NCBI GenBank assembly: GCA_963772845.1 | Contig: CAVYYW010000014.1 | Span: forward strand, 620,001 to 684,000 | DNA: 64,000 nucleotides | Direction: 5' to 3' | Source: CAVYYW01 sp963772845 | Lineage (GTDB): Bacteria; Bacillota; Bacilli; Bacillales; Sporolactobacillaceae | Shown: positions 34,274 to 41,637 of the stretch, piece by piece | Numbering within the stretch: the first letter of the stretch is position 1 | How the letters are laid out: every line of letters begins with the position of its first letter | The notes under the pieces: generated by a model | What the model saw: only the letters and a program-made list of their open reading frames with translations | What the model was told of the DNA's origin: nothing | Database searches by the model: none | Position numbers and translations under genes: made by a program

Positions 34274-35323
34274 TTGGCAACTATTACAGTTATAGGTGCA
34301 GGAAGCTGGGGAACAGCTTTGGCTATGGTCCTTGCAGAAAACAAACATGATGTTCGTCTTTGGGGTAGAAGATCTGATCAAATTGAGGAAATTAATACCT
34401 ATCATACGAATGAAAAATATCTTCCGGGAATTTCCCTTCCCCATAATATTAAAGGGTTTACCAACATTGCTGATGCAGTGAAAGGCATTGACTTAATATT
34501 ACTCGTAACACCTACAAAAGGGATGCGGGAAGTTCTTCAATCCATGCTTCCTTACTTAGAAAAAGAAGTTATTTTTATTCATGGAAGCAAAGGGATTGAA
34601 CCGCATACTTCCTTGCGTATTTCTGAAATAATTGAAGATGAAATTCCTGAACAAAATCGACGTGCGGTTGTTGTTTTGTCAGGTCCAAGTCATGCTGAAG
34701 AAGTTTGCAAACAACAGCCGACCACAGTGGCAGTTGCTTCCACAAATGAAGACGCTCTTCATAAAGTTCAAGATCTGTTTATCAACTCTTATTTCAGAGT
34801 GTACACCAATAAGGATGTGACAGGTGTTGAAATCGGCGGCGCTCTTAAAAATATTATTGCTTTGGGCGCGGGTATCTCTGACGGGCTCGGCTATGGTGAT
34901 AATGCCAAAGCTGCCTTAATAACCAGAGGTCTCGCTGAAATCAGCCGTTTGGGTATAAAGCTAGGTGCTCATCCTTTGACTTTTACAGGTCTTGCTGGGA
35001 TGGGAGATTTAATCGTTACGTGCACAAGCGTACACAGTCGTAACTGGCGTGCAGGCAATTTGCTTGGAAAAGGGCATGATCTCGATGAAACCCTGGAAAA
35101 AATGGGTATGGTTGTAGAAGGGGTCAGAACTACAGAAGCAGCACATTTTCTTGCTGAAAAAGAACAGGTTGAAATGCCAATTACTGAAGCGATTTATGAT
35201 GTGCTGTTCAACGGCAAGGATGCCAAGCAAGCTGTCGATGATTTAATGGGCCGCGGAAGAACGGGAGAACTTAGCCAACTGACTGATTTATTAGAAAATC
35301 AACGTGACGACGGTCTTTCTTGA
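34274..35323 (+). CDS. gpsA: Glycerol-3-phosphate dehydrogenase, NAD(P)-dependent (GpsA)
   Basis: 349 aa enzyme reducing dihydroxyacetone phosphate to glycerol-3-phosphate for lipid synthesis. N-terminal Rossmann motif VIGAGSWGTALA, the GPSHAEEV loop, catalytic Lys in EIGGALKNIIALGAGI and the substrate-binding GLAGMGDLIVTCTS and SRNWRAG motifs are present. TTG 34274 has AAGGGGGAT 8 nt upstream. Downstream of plsY by 38 nt. Confidence 0.96.
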   Translation: MATITVIGAGSWGTALAMVLAENKHDVRLWGRRSDQIEEINTYHTNEKYLPGISLPHNIKGFTNIADAVKGIDLILLVTPTKGMREVLQSMLPYLEKEVIFIHGSKGIEPHTSLRISEIIEDEIPEQNRRAVVVLSGPSHAEEVCKQQPTTVAVASTNEDALHKVQDLFINSYFRVYTNKDVTGVEIGGALKNIIALGAGISDGLGYGDNAKAALITRGLAEISRLGIKLGAHPLTFTGLAGMGDLIVTCTSVHSRNWRAGNLLGKGHDLDETLEKMGMVVEGVRTTEAAHFLAEKEQVEMPITEAIYDVLFNGKDAKQAVDDLMGRGRTGELSQLTDLLENQRDDGLS

Positions 35324-35375
35324 TTTAGAGCAAATAAAAATTTCATTTCTTTAGCATGGGTTTGTTGCAACACTT

Positions 35376-35404
35376 ACACACCCTTTGCCTCCTTGCATAT
35401 ACTA
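35376..35404 (+). promoter_or_regulatory. Candidate sigma-K promoter of spoVIF
   Basis: ACAC at 35376-35379 and CATATACTA at 35396-35404 with a 16-nt spacer fit the mother-cell sigma-K pattern (AC, 16-17 nt, CATAnnnTA). A start near 35411 would leave a short leader holding the AAAGGAGG ribosome site. Confidence 0.5.
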
Positions 35405-35434
35405 ACTTGAACGTTGTGTAAAGGAGGCTATTTT

Positions 35435-35701
35435 TTGGATCCGAATCATCCGTTATTTGACTTTATCGAGAAGAAAACCCAAGTCAAAAAAAATGATATT
35501 TTTTCACTAGCAGAATCACTTTCACAGGCTAATTTTAAAGACGAACAAACTGTAAGAAGTATTGTGAATCGCGTTGCCCGAATGGCCAATGTGAGCGTCC
35601 CAAAGGCAAAAGAAGATGCATTGGTCAAAGCGATTGTCCAAAATCAAATTCCGCTGAATTTAGGCTCCCTCACCAAAATGTTTGATCAAGACCATAAATA
35701 G
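35435..35701 (+). CDS. spoVIF: Stage VI sporulation protein F (SpoVIF)
   Basis: 88 aa. The SpoVIF family pattern is clear: an IEKKT.V...DIF.LA.SL motif, then NFKDE.TVR.IV.RVA and a C-terminal segment. The protein is needed late in coat assembly and spore resistance through GerE activity. TTG 35435 (start M-D-P-N-H-P) is used because AAAGGAGG lies 7 nt upstream; the longer frame from 35414 would include that site. It sits beside gpsA rather than at the B. subtilis yjcC locus. Confidence 0.88.
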   Translation: MDPNHPLFDFIEKKTQVKKNDIFSLAESLSQANFKDEQTVRSIVNRVARMANVSVPKAKEDALVKAIVQNQIPLNLGSLTKMFDQDHK

Positions 35702-35794
35702 GCCATTATCTTCGACCAACTCTAATTTTACAACATACTGTATCAATGAAGGGTCAAAATGAATCTGAGCTGAATCAGGAAGGTTTTAGTCAAT

Positions 35795-35833
35795 GACTTG
35801 GGAGAGTCCACTTTTCCAAGTCTTATTTTTTTG
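35795..35833 (+). terminator. Terminator after spoVIF
   Basis: GACTTGG at 35795-35801 pairs with CCAAGTC at 35816-35822, followed by TTATTTTTTT. Confidence 0.8.
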
Positions 35834-35923
35834 TGATTCGTTTTTTGAATTTTTGTGATATTTATGCAAATCAAGCTGGCCGTTATGATATACTATTACT
35901 GAAATATATAGGGGGTGGGGGAA

Positions 35924-36106
35924 ATGACGCCCGGATTAATAAAAATGTGGCTTTCATTTATATCCATGGGTTTAATGATCTTTGCAGGACTGATTATTTT
36001 ATTTGGCCGCTATAAGTTAAAGGGTTTTGCTCAAAAGATTTTTTCCTTATTCTCTTATGTTATTTTCATATTTGCAGCATTATTAATGGTATTGGTTGTT
36101 TTGTAG
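35924..36106 (+). CDS. yphE: YphE-like DUF2768 small membrane protein
   Basis: 60 aa with two hydrophobic helices (about 8-26 and 37-58) separated by a basic loop (GRYKLKG). The N-terminus T-P-G-L-I-K-M and the spacing match the DUF2768 family found between gpsA and yphF in bacilli. Start ATG 35924 follows an unusually G-rich ribosome site (GGGGGTGGGGG). Function unknown. Confidence 0.78.
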   Translation: MTPGLIKMWLSFISMGLMIFAGLIILFGRYKLKGFAQKIFSLFSYVIFIFAALLMVLVVL

Positions 36107-36170
36107 AAATAACTATTGAAAATGGTCTTATTATAAAAATTAATTTGCTCAGGTAAGGGTGTCAATACAT

Positions 36171-36884
36171 ATGAAAACAAGAATGACGTATTCAGGGCTA
36201 TTCATCCTCTTAATGTTTATGCTTTGCGGCTGCATGAACCCTGGCAATGCGGCCTCGCTGGGACATACTGCTTACTCAGCGGATGTTCAGTCTGTTCAGA
36301 GTGCTGTTATGTCCTATAAGAAAGATAATGGTGTGCTTCCTATAAAGAATAGCAAGGAGGATACTCCGGTTTACACGAAGTATCAAATTGATTTCAACAG
36401 ACTTAAAGGGCAATATATGGCACAGCCCCCGTCAAATGCTTATTCAGAAGGCGGTTATTTTGATTATGTTATTATAAATGCTGAAACGTCACCATCAGTA
36501 AAGGTGGTTGATCTTACCCTGGTAAATACTGTTCAGGAGATACAGCAGAAAGTTGATGAGTACAGGCAACGCAAAGGGTACGCCCCGCTTGGCGGAGTGA
36601 TTTCTCCAAAGCGCTACAAGATTAACTTTAAAGATCTGGGTTATGAAAATCCGCCAGCTGTTATCAGCCCATACAGCGGCAAGGAACTTGGATTCATTAT
36701 GGATGATAATGCGAAAATTTATATTAACTATTTACCTGATCTGTATGATGCGGCAAAGAAACAACATAGCAAAGATTTACATGGTGACATCAGACATTTG
36801 CTAACTGATCATTCTCTCTATGCTCCAGTGGAATCTCTTCCATACACTATTAAAAATAATCAAATTGTATTTTTAGTGAAATAA
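36171..36884 (+). CDS. yphF: YphF-like lipoprotein of unknown function
   Basis: 237 aa. A signal peptide ends in the lipobox LCGC (Cys at about residue 21), and the mature protein has two repeats of a motif beginning QSVQSAVMSYKKDNGVLP and VQEIQQKVDEYRQRKGYAPLGG, each followed by a YKI.F..L...NPP segment. The duplicated layout is as in YphF. It lies directly before spoIVA as in B. subtilis. Start ATG 36171, with AAGGGTG 11 nt upstream; GTG 36159 is an alternative. Confidence 0.82.
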   Translation: MKTRMTYSGLFILLMFMLCGCMNPGNAASLGHTAYSADVQSVQSAVMSYKKDNGVLPIKNSKEDTPVYTKYQIDFNRLKGQYMAQPPSNAYSEGGYFDYVIINAETSPSVKVVDLTLVNTVQEIQQKVDEYRQRKGYAPLGGVISPKRYKINFKDLGYENPPAVISPYSGKELGFIMDDNAKIYINYLPDLYDAAKKQHSKDLHGDIRHLLTDHSLYAPVESLPYTIKNNQIVFLVK

Positions 36885-36892
36885 AATGCAAG

Positions 36893-36937
36893 CCTATCTC
36901 ATATCCATTTAATGGACGGGGTAGGTTTTTGTTTTTT
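36893..36937 (+). terminator. Terminator after yphF
   Basis: CCTATC pairs with GGTAGG over about 36893-36924, with an inner TCCAT/ATGGA stem, then TTTTTGTTTTTT. Confidence 0.65.
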
Positions 36938-36980
36938 AGTTTCAAAATGGGGTTAGCTTCAACGCGAGGAAAAGTATCTG

Positions 36981-37008
36981 TCATATTTTTTGGACAACAT
37001 CATAGATT
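36981..37008 (+). promoter_or_regulatory. Candidate sigma-E promoter of spoIVA
   Basis: GTCATATT (-35-like, ending 36987) and CATAGATT (37001-37008) with 13 nt between fit the sigma-E pattern (ATATT, 13-15 nt, CATAnnnT). SpoIVA is a sigma-E gene in Bacillus, which supports this reading. Confidence 0.5.
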
Positions 37009-37062
37009 TAAATTATCTTATAATGCCTGCGTTGATAAACGGAGATTGGGAGGGTGTATCAT

Positions 37063-38541
37063 TTGGAAAAGGTAGATATTTTTAAAGATATTGCGGAACG
37101 CACAGGGGGAGACATTTATTTAGGTGTAGTCGGTGCAGTACGAACAGGCAAGTCGACCTTTATTAAGAAATTTATGGAGTTGCTCGTCCTTCCTAATATA
37201 ACAAATGAAGCAGAAAGAAATCGAGCTCAGGATGAATTGCCTCAAAGCGGTGCCGGGAAGCAAATTATGACGACAGAGCCAAAATTTGTTCCTAATCATG
37301 CCGTTGCAATAAATATTGAAGAAAATCTGGAAGTAAACGTAAGAGTGGTGGATTGTGTCGGCTATGCTGTAAAAGGTGCAAAAGGTTTCGAAGACGAGAA
37401 TGGCCCAAGGATGGTCCATACGCCATGGTATGATGAGCCAATCCCATTCCAAGAAGCAGCAGAAATTGGAACCAGAAAGGTCATTCAGGAGCATTCGACA
37501 ATTGGTGTGGTGGTCACAACTGATGGATCAATTGGAGAAATAACAAGGGAAGATTATGCTGAGGCTGAAGCTAGGGTAGTTGAAGAATTAAAAGAAGTGG
37601 GAAAGCCATTTATTATGATCATTAATTCTGCTCACCCTCAGCATGCGTCCACACAGGCATTAAGAGATGAGCTTGCAGAAACCTACGATATACCTGTTCT
37701 AACACAAAACGTTGAAAGCATGACTGAACTGGACATTCATAATATCCTTCGGGAAACGTTATTTGAATTTCCTGTACTGGAAGTAAATGTTAACCTTCCT
37801 AGCTGGGTAATGGTGCTGAGAGATGAGCACTGGCTGCGCTCTAATTATGAAGAAGCAGTGAGACAGACTGTAAAAGACATTCGCCGGTTAAGGGATGTTA
37901 ATCGCGTGGTCGGCTCTTTCGATACCTTTGACTTTATTGATAAGGCGGAGCTTGCAGGCATTGATATGGGGCAGGGGGTAGCCGATATTGACCTTTATGC
38001 TCCCGATGTGCTCTATGATCAGGTGTTGAAGGAAGTCGTTGGAGTAGAAATACGCGGCAAAGACCATCTGCTCCAGCTGATGCAGGAGCTGAGCTATGCT
38101 AAAAGAGAGTATGACCAAGTATCAGAAGCTTTAACGATGGTAAAACAAACAGGGTATGGGATTGCGGCGCCAACCATTTCAGATATGAGCCTTGATGAAC
38201 CTGAAATTATCAGGCAAGGACCGAGATTTGGTGTTCGACTGAAAGCTGTAGCACCTTCAATTCACATGATAAAAGTCGATGTTGAATCAGAATTTGCGCC
38301 AATTATTGGTACGGAAAAACAAAGTGAAGAACTCGTCAGATATTTGATGCAGGATTTTGAAGATGACCCGCTTTCAATATGGAATTCTGATATTTTCGGT
38401 AGATCGTTGAACTCAATTGTCCGAGAAGGCATTTCTGCAAAATTGGCTTTAATGCCCGAAAATGCAAGGTACAAACTGAAGGAAACACTTGAGCGGATTA
38501 TTAACGAAGGCTCTGGCGGATTGATTGCTATCATTCTATAA
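37063..38541 (+). CDS. spoIVA: SpoIVA, spore coat basement ATPase
   Basis: 492 aa, exactly the B. subtilis length. N-terminal GTPase-like ATPase domain with Walker A GAVRTGKST near residue 25 and Walker B VRVVDCVGY near 97; a middle domain; and a C-terminal membrane-targeting and polymerisation region ending GSGGLIAIIL. It polymerises on the forespore to anchor coat and cortex. TTG 37063 is used because GGGAGGGTG lies 7-8 nt upstream and the protein then starts M-E-K-V-D-I-F-K. Monocistronic with its own terminator. Confidence 0.97.
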   Translation: MEKVDIFKDIAERTGGDIYLGVVGAVRTGKSTFIKKFMELLVLPNITNEAERNRAQDELPQSGAGKQIMTTEPKFVPNHAVAINIEENLEVNVRVVDCVGYAVKGAKGFEDENGPRMVHTPWYDEPIPFQEAAEIGTRKVIQEHSTIGVVVTTDGSIGEITREDYAEAEARVVEELKEVGKPFIMIINSAHPQHASTQALRDELAETYDIPVLTQNVESMTELDIHNILRETLFEFPVLEVNVNLPSWVMVLRDEHWLRSNYEEAVRQTVKDIRRLRDVNRVVGSFDTFDFIDKAELAGIDMGQGVADIDLYAPDVLYDQVLKEVVGVEIRGKDHLLQLMQELSYAKREYDQVSEALTMVKQTGYGIAAPTISDMSLDEPEIIRQGPRFGVRLKAVAPSIHMIKVDVESEFAPIIGTEKQSEELVRYLMQDFEDDPLSIWNSDIFGRSLNSIVREGISAKLALMPENARYKLKETLERIINEGSGGLIAIIL

Positions 38542-38554
38542 TAATTCCATAATG

Positions 38555-38589
38555 CGAGCCTCCTAAGGATTTTCGAAGGAGGCTTTTTT
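38555..38589 (+). terminator. Terminator after spoIVA
   Basis: AGCCTCCT at 38557-38564 pairs with AGGAGGCT at 38577-38584, followed by TTTTT. Confidence 0.9.
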
Positions 38590-38661
38590 GTTATGATCAA
38601 CCAGATAATTGTAGTAAAATAAGCGCTGACGCCGATTTTTTATAAATATTTGTTGAATTCT

Positions 38662-38670
38662 TGGTATAAT
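38662..38670 (+). promoter_or_regulatory. Extended -10 promoter element of hbs
   Basis: TGGTATAAT is a perfect extended -10 (TGnTATAAT), which does not need a strong -35; none is evident. The leader to the start is about 75 nt. Confidence 0.55.
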
Positions 38671-38751
38671 TCATATAAGATAAGCGTTGATAATGTTTAT
38701 GTGATAGTAAATGTTGTTTATAACACGATACTTCGAGAGGAGGTGAATGTG

Positions 38752-39024
38752 TTGAATAAGACTGAACTTATTAATGCTGTAGCTGAATCTACACAGTTAT
38801 CTAAAAAGGACGCTACAAAAGCGGTTGATTCTGTATTTTCAACGATTGCAGACTCTCTTAAAGACGGCGATAAAGTCCAGCTGATCGGATTTGGTAACTT
38901 TGAAGTCCGTGAACGTTCTGCTCGTAAAGGTCGTAACCCTCAAACGGGTGAAGAGATCGAAATCTCTGCAAGCAAAGTACCTGCATTTAAACCAGGTAAA
39001 GCCCTTAAGGATACTGTAAAGTAA
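38752..39024 (+). CDS. hbs: HBsu, HU-family nucleoid DNA-binding protein
   Basis: 90 aa histone-like protein that bends and compacts DNA. The HU signature GFGNFEVRERSARKGRNPQTG is intact, and the C-terminal SKVPAFKPGKALKD completes the DNA-binding arm. TTG 38752 (start M-N-K-T-E-L) is 8 nt from AGGAGG; GTG 38749 is possible. Two terminators follow, separating it from the repeat island. Confidence 0.96.
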   Translation: MNKTELINAVAESTQLSKKDATKAVDSVFSTIADSLKDGDKVQLIGFGNFEVRERSARKGRNPQTGEEIEISASKVPAFKPGKALKDTVK

Positions 39025-39039
39025 TTTCATACATAGGGC

Positions 39040-39124
39040 GTAAAAGAGGCTGCCATTTGAGCGGTCTCTTTTACAATTTATAGAGAAAAAAGCTGTTTCT
39101 GCTTAAAAGGAAGCAGCTTTTCTT
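39040..39124 (+). terminator. Two hairpins and terminator after hbs
   Basis: GTAAAAGAG (39040-39048) pairs perfectly with CTCTTTTAC (39066-39074) but lacks a T-run. The next hairpin, AAAAGCTG (about 39087-39094) with CAGCTTTT (39114-39121) and an inner CTGCTT/AAGCAG stem, ends in TTTTC and is the likelier terminator. Confidence 0.7.
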
Positions 39125-39250
39125 GTGTCTAGTTTCTCCGCACAGCCCTTCAGGGTCACTTCGCCATAGCTTGAAAATGAGAGAGCCATTTTCTCGCAAT
39201 GCCTCCAGTGCCTTTCAGGGCTGACACGTGCAGGTCAACTTTTCTTTTTG
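39125..39250 (+). repeat. Repeat family R2, copy a
   Basis: Unit begins TGTCTAGTTTCTCCGCACAGC, continues CTTCAGGGTCACTTCGC, AGAGCCATTTT and TGCCTCCAGTGCCTTTCAGG, and ends TCAACTTTTCTTT. Further copies are at 39905-40036 (5' end truncated) and 41449-41570, with tails at 41410-41448. It resembles a TGTCTAG-headed, CTTTTCTT-tailed dispersed repeat I know from Bacillus-type genomes. Confidence 0.7.
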
Positions 39251-39269
39251 TCTAGTTTCTCCGCACAGC

Positions 39270-39649
39270 GATGACGCTGGCAAAGTCCCCTGTTATAGCC
39301 GTGGGTGTTGATTTTCGCTCTAGGCTGCTCGCTTTCCGCGGGCACGGCCACAGCTAACTTTGGCGTGGTTTCTTTGTGCGCCAAAGTGGATCTTCGGACG
39401 CGTGCTGGTCCCGCTGGACTTGAAACAGCATCTTCGATTCCGCCTCGTACGAAGAAAATGCAAAGCATTTTCGAGGAGTCTCGCGCCTTCCGCATCAATC
39501 ACCGTGTTTTTTTCCGGGTGAAGTCCTTTTGCAGTCATTTGTGGCTATAGATGCCAATTGGAAGTCAACTGATCACGTTGCGTCTCAAATTTTCTATCAG
39601 CACAGCCTAGTGAACGTGGTAAACCTCTAAGTGGACTTTCTCAATGGCC
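39270..39649 (+). repeat. Interspersed repeat R1, copy with nested insertion
   Basis: Best-preserved R1 copy with the intact hairpin (CTTTGGCG/CGCCAAAG), the full core and the right end GTGGACTTTCTCAATGGCC (39631-39649). The left end is replaced by R2 sequence. A 60-bp R3 module (39417-39478) interrupts the phrase GCTGGA-GTCTCGCG that is continuous in copies at 15410 and 40200. Confidence 0.8.
39417..39478 (+). repeat. R3 nested hairpin module inserted in R1
   Basis: About 60 bp ending GAAAATGCAAAGCATTTTC then GAGGAG (39454-39478). Sister copies are at 27502-27562 and inverted at 40631-40690. Confidence 0.75.
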
Positions 39650-39697
39650 TTCACGCTAATTCTGCAGACTCTGAAATTAGAATTTCCAGCATTTTAC

Positions 39698-39790
39698 TTC
39701 GGCGCATAAACGATTGATTTTGGCACATAAAACTTAAATTCGGCACATAAACGATTGAGTTTGGCACATAAAACTTAAATTCGGCACATT
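39698..39790 (+). repeat. Short tandem repeat, 41-bp period
   Basis: Units start at 39698, 39739 and 39780 (the third is partial). Each 41-bp unit is two diverged halves built on TYGGCACATAAA, giving five occurrences of that word. No spacers and no flanking cas genes, so not a CRISPR. Confidence 0.8.
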
Positions 39791-39904
39791 AAATTAAAAT
39801 AATGAAGCGTGGACTAAGAATTTTGACGCGCTAAACCCTTGATTAAAGGCAGAATACTCTATTTTTTATCTAAAGGTATACCTTAAATGGTATTTTTCAT
39901 GAAT

Positions 39905-40036
39905 ATTGATGATATTCAGTTGGAGGATGGCCACTCGCTTTCACTTCGCTATCCCTTTAAAAGTGAAAGAGCCACTTTTGCGGGATACCTCCAGTGCCTT
40001 TCAGGGCTGACATGTGTGGCTCAACTTTTCTTTTTG
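39905..40036 (+). repeat. Repeat family R2, copy b (5' truncated)
   Basis: Matches copy c over CACTTCGCTATCCCTTTAAA, AGTGAAAGAGCCACTTTTGCGG and GATACCTCCAGTGCC, ending CTCAACTTTTCTTTTTGTCTAG. It runs directly into an R1 copy. Confidence 0.7.
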
Positions 40037-40054
40037 TCTAGTTTCGCCCCACAG

Positions 40055-40384
40055 CGATGGCGCTGGGAAAGTCCCCTGCTATAGCCGTGGGTGTTGATTT
40101 TCGCTCTCGGCTGCTCGCTATCCACGGGCACGGCCTCAGCTAACTTTGGCGTGGTTTCTTTGTACGCCAAAGTGGATCTTCGGACGCGTGCTGGTCCCGC
40201 TGGAGTCTCGCGCCCCCCGCTACAATCAACGGTTCGTTGCCTGATGTTGTCTTTTAAAAGGCATGAATAACGGGCGGCTGAGACCTTCGCATTTTCGCAA
40301 TGAAGCATGAAAACGGAGGCTTAGGCGGTGTAGCGGTAAGCGAACGGATTCCACATTTTCGGATCATGAACTTTTTCAGCGGCC
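40055..40384 (+). repeat. Interspersed repeat R1, copy ending in a clear terminus
   Basis: Core at 40085-40230 with intact hairpin (CTTTGGCG at 40145-40152 and CGCCAAAG at about 40166-40173) and right end AACTTTTTCAGCGGCC (40369-40384). As at 39270, the left end is fused to R2. Confidence 0.8.
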
Positions 40385-40709
40385 ACAACGCTGATTCCGC
40401 TGGCGCCTCAAACGTTCCTGGCAGCTCGGCATTAGTAGAAATGAGATTGCTAACCGCAGTAGTGATTTTGCCTTCGGTCCGTGTCCATAATTTTTGTGTT
40501 AAAGGAAATTCATAGCCACAAATGACTTCTAAAGTGCATCCACTAAGCAATAAACCCTTTGATTGAAGTGGAAGGCGCGAAACCTCTAGAAAAATACAGA
40601 TACTCATTGAAAGCCAGAAATACCAGAAATTTCTCGAAAATACGTATGGGTTTTCTTCGTGCGGGGTGAATTCAAGGAAGTTGTGTCAAGTCACTCGGGA
40701 GCAGAGTGG
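40384..40709 (-). repeat. Mosaic of inverted repeat fragments
   Basis: 40384-40450 mirrors the GC-rich unit of 28080-28150 (CTGGCGCCTCAAACGTTCC, GCAGCTCGGC); 40510-40590 mirrors the right half of R1 (ATGACTTCTAAAGTGCATC, TTTGATTGAAG); 40631-40690 is an inverted R3 module. The parts are diverged, so these are older insertions. Confidence 0.55.
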
Positions 40710-40915
40710 GGCCACTGAAAATCTAGCTCATTTTAAGAGGTAAGGAAAATTAGGACGCTCACATTCCCATTTGCCTAATAGAAGTTGAAAACACGAGACT
40801 CCAGTGGGAAAAGCATCAGCTGAAGAACTCCGCAGGAAGTGATTTTCTTCCAAAGAGGATGTGTCTCAATCTCAGAATGTCCCGTCAAGGAAAGCACTAG
40901 CCCGCCAATTCTAAG
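40710..40915. repeat. R1-type end followed by a diverged type 2 variant
   Basis: GGCCACTGAAAA at 40710-40721 is an R1 terminus. CACGAGACTCCAGTGGGAAA with AGCATCAGCTGAAGAACTCC and GCAGGAAGTG (about 40790-40845) matches the type 2 middle seen at 22530-22575. Confidence 0.55.
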
Positions 40916-40954
40916 ATGGAGGAGTATCTGATTATGCTGCGAAAGGAAAAACTT

Positions 40955-41150
40955 TAGCCATAAATGAACCCTAAAGTGCCTCGCAAGGGCAACAAATACG
41001 TTGATTGAAGCGAAAGGTGCGAGACTCCTACGGGATCAGCACGCGTCCGAAGATCCACTTTGGCGCAAGAGAGACCACGCCAAAGTTAGCTGAGGCCGTG
41101 CCCGTGGAAAGCGAGCAACCTAGAGCGAAAATCAAAAATTGATTAAATAA
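40955..41150 (-). repeat. Interspersed repeat R1, inverted copy
   Basis: Reads R1 backwards with the hairpin arms CTTTGGCG and CGCCAAAG both intact (about 41059-41096), from TAGCCATAAATG to AGCGAAAATCAAAAATTG. Confidence 0.8.
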
Positions 41151-41252
41151 AAAGCAATGAAGGCTTCTTTGCTTAGAGTTGGAAAACAGAGTTAAAGTGG
41201 CACCTTCACTTTTTGTGACTCCATTCCTGGAAAAGAAATCTGCTACCATGTA

Positions 41253-41412
41253 CTCCTGCGTCTGCTAGCAATGCTTCGAAGCGGGTTCCTCTTCGTAACT
41301 CGTAGTCGTTCGAGATGTGATGCTCGTGCTCATGCTCCTGCGTCTGCTAGTCATGCTTCGAAGCAGGATTCCTCGTCGCAACTCGTAGTCGTTCGAGATG
41401 TGATGCTCGTGC
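41253..41412 (+). repeat. 82-bp tandem duplication
   Basis: Two units starting at 41253 and 41335 (CTCCTGCGTCTGCTAG), each containing the palindrome GCTTCGAAGC and CGTAGTCGTTCGAGATGTGA. They are about 90 percent identical by eye. Encodes no recognisable protein. Confidence 0.8.
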
Positions 41413-41448
41413 CTGTCGGAGCTACATGTGTGGCTCAACTTTTCTTTT

Positions 41449-41570
41449 TGTCTAGTTTCGCCCCACAGCTCCTCGGGGTCACTTCGCTATCCCTTTAAAA
41501 GTGAAAGAGCCACTTTTGCGGGATACCTCCAGTGCCTGTCAGAGCTACATGTGTGGCTCAACTTTTCTTT
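41449..41570 (+). repeat. Repeat family R2, copy c, next to folE
   Basis: Complete unit from TGTCTAGTTTCGCCCCACAGC to CTCAACTTTTCTTT. It ends only 67 bp before the folE start, so the folE promoter must lie in the short unique stretch or in the repeat itself. A partial tail of a preceding unit is at 41410-41448. Confidence 0.75.
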
Positions 41571-41637
41571 CATCATTTCTTTTTTTGTGCTAAAATTTCA
41601 ATATTGTTATTTGATAGAGATGAACGGAGGAAAAGGT

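Larger units (their letters stand above)
39025..41637. other. Large repeat island between hbs and folE
   Basis: 2.6 kb of terminators, R1, R2 and R3 copies and two tandem arrays; no gene is supported. Stretches without an assignment are 39650-39697, 39791-39904 and 41151-41252. Open frames within it (for example 39305-39550, 40021-40308, 40254-40607) fall in repeats and vary between copies. Confidence 0.75.

Noticed and set aside
39698..39790. Possible CRISPR array
   Set aside because: Repeats are directly tandem without unique spacers, only 2.3 units, and no cas genes are nearby.
41428..41637. Longer FolE beginning upstream at 41428
   Set aside because: The extra 70 codons are repeat R2 sequence; ATG 41638 has a strong ribosome site and gives the family length.
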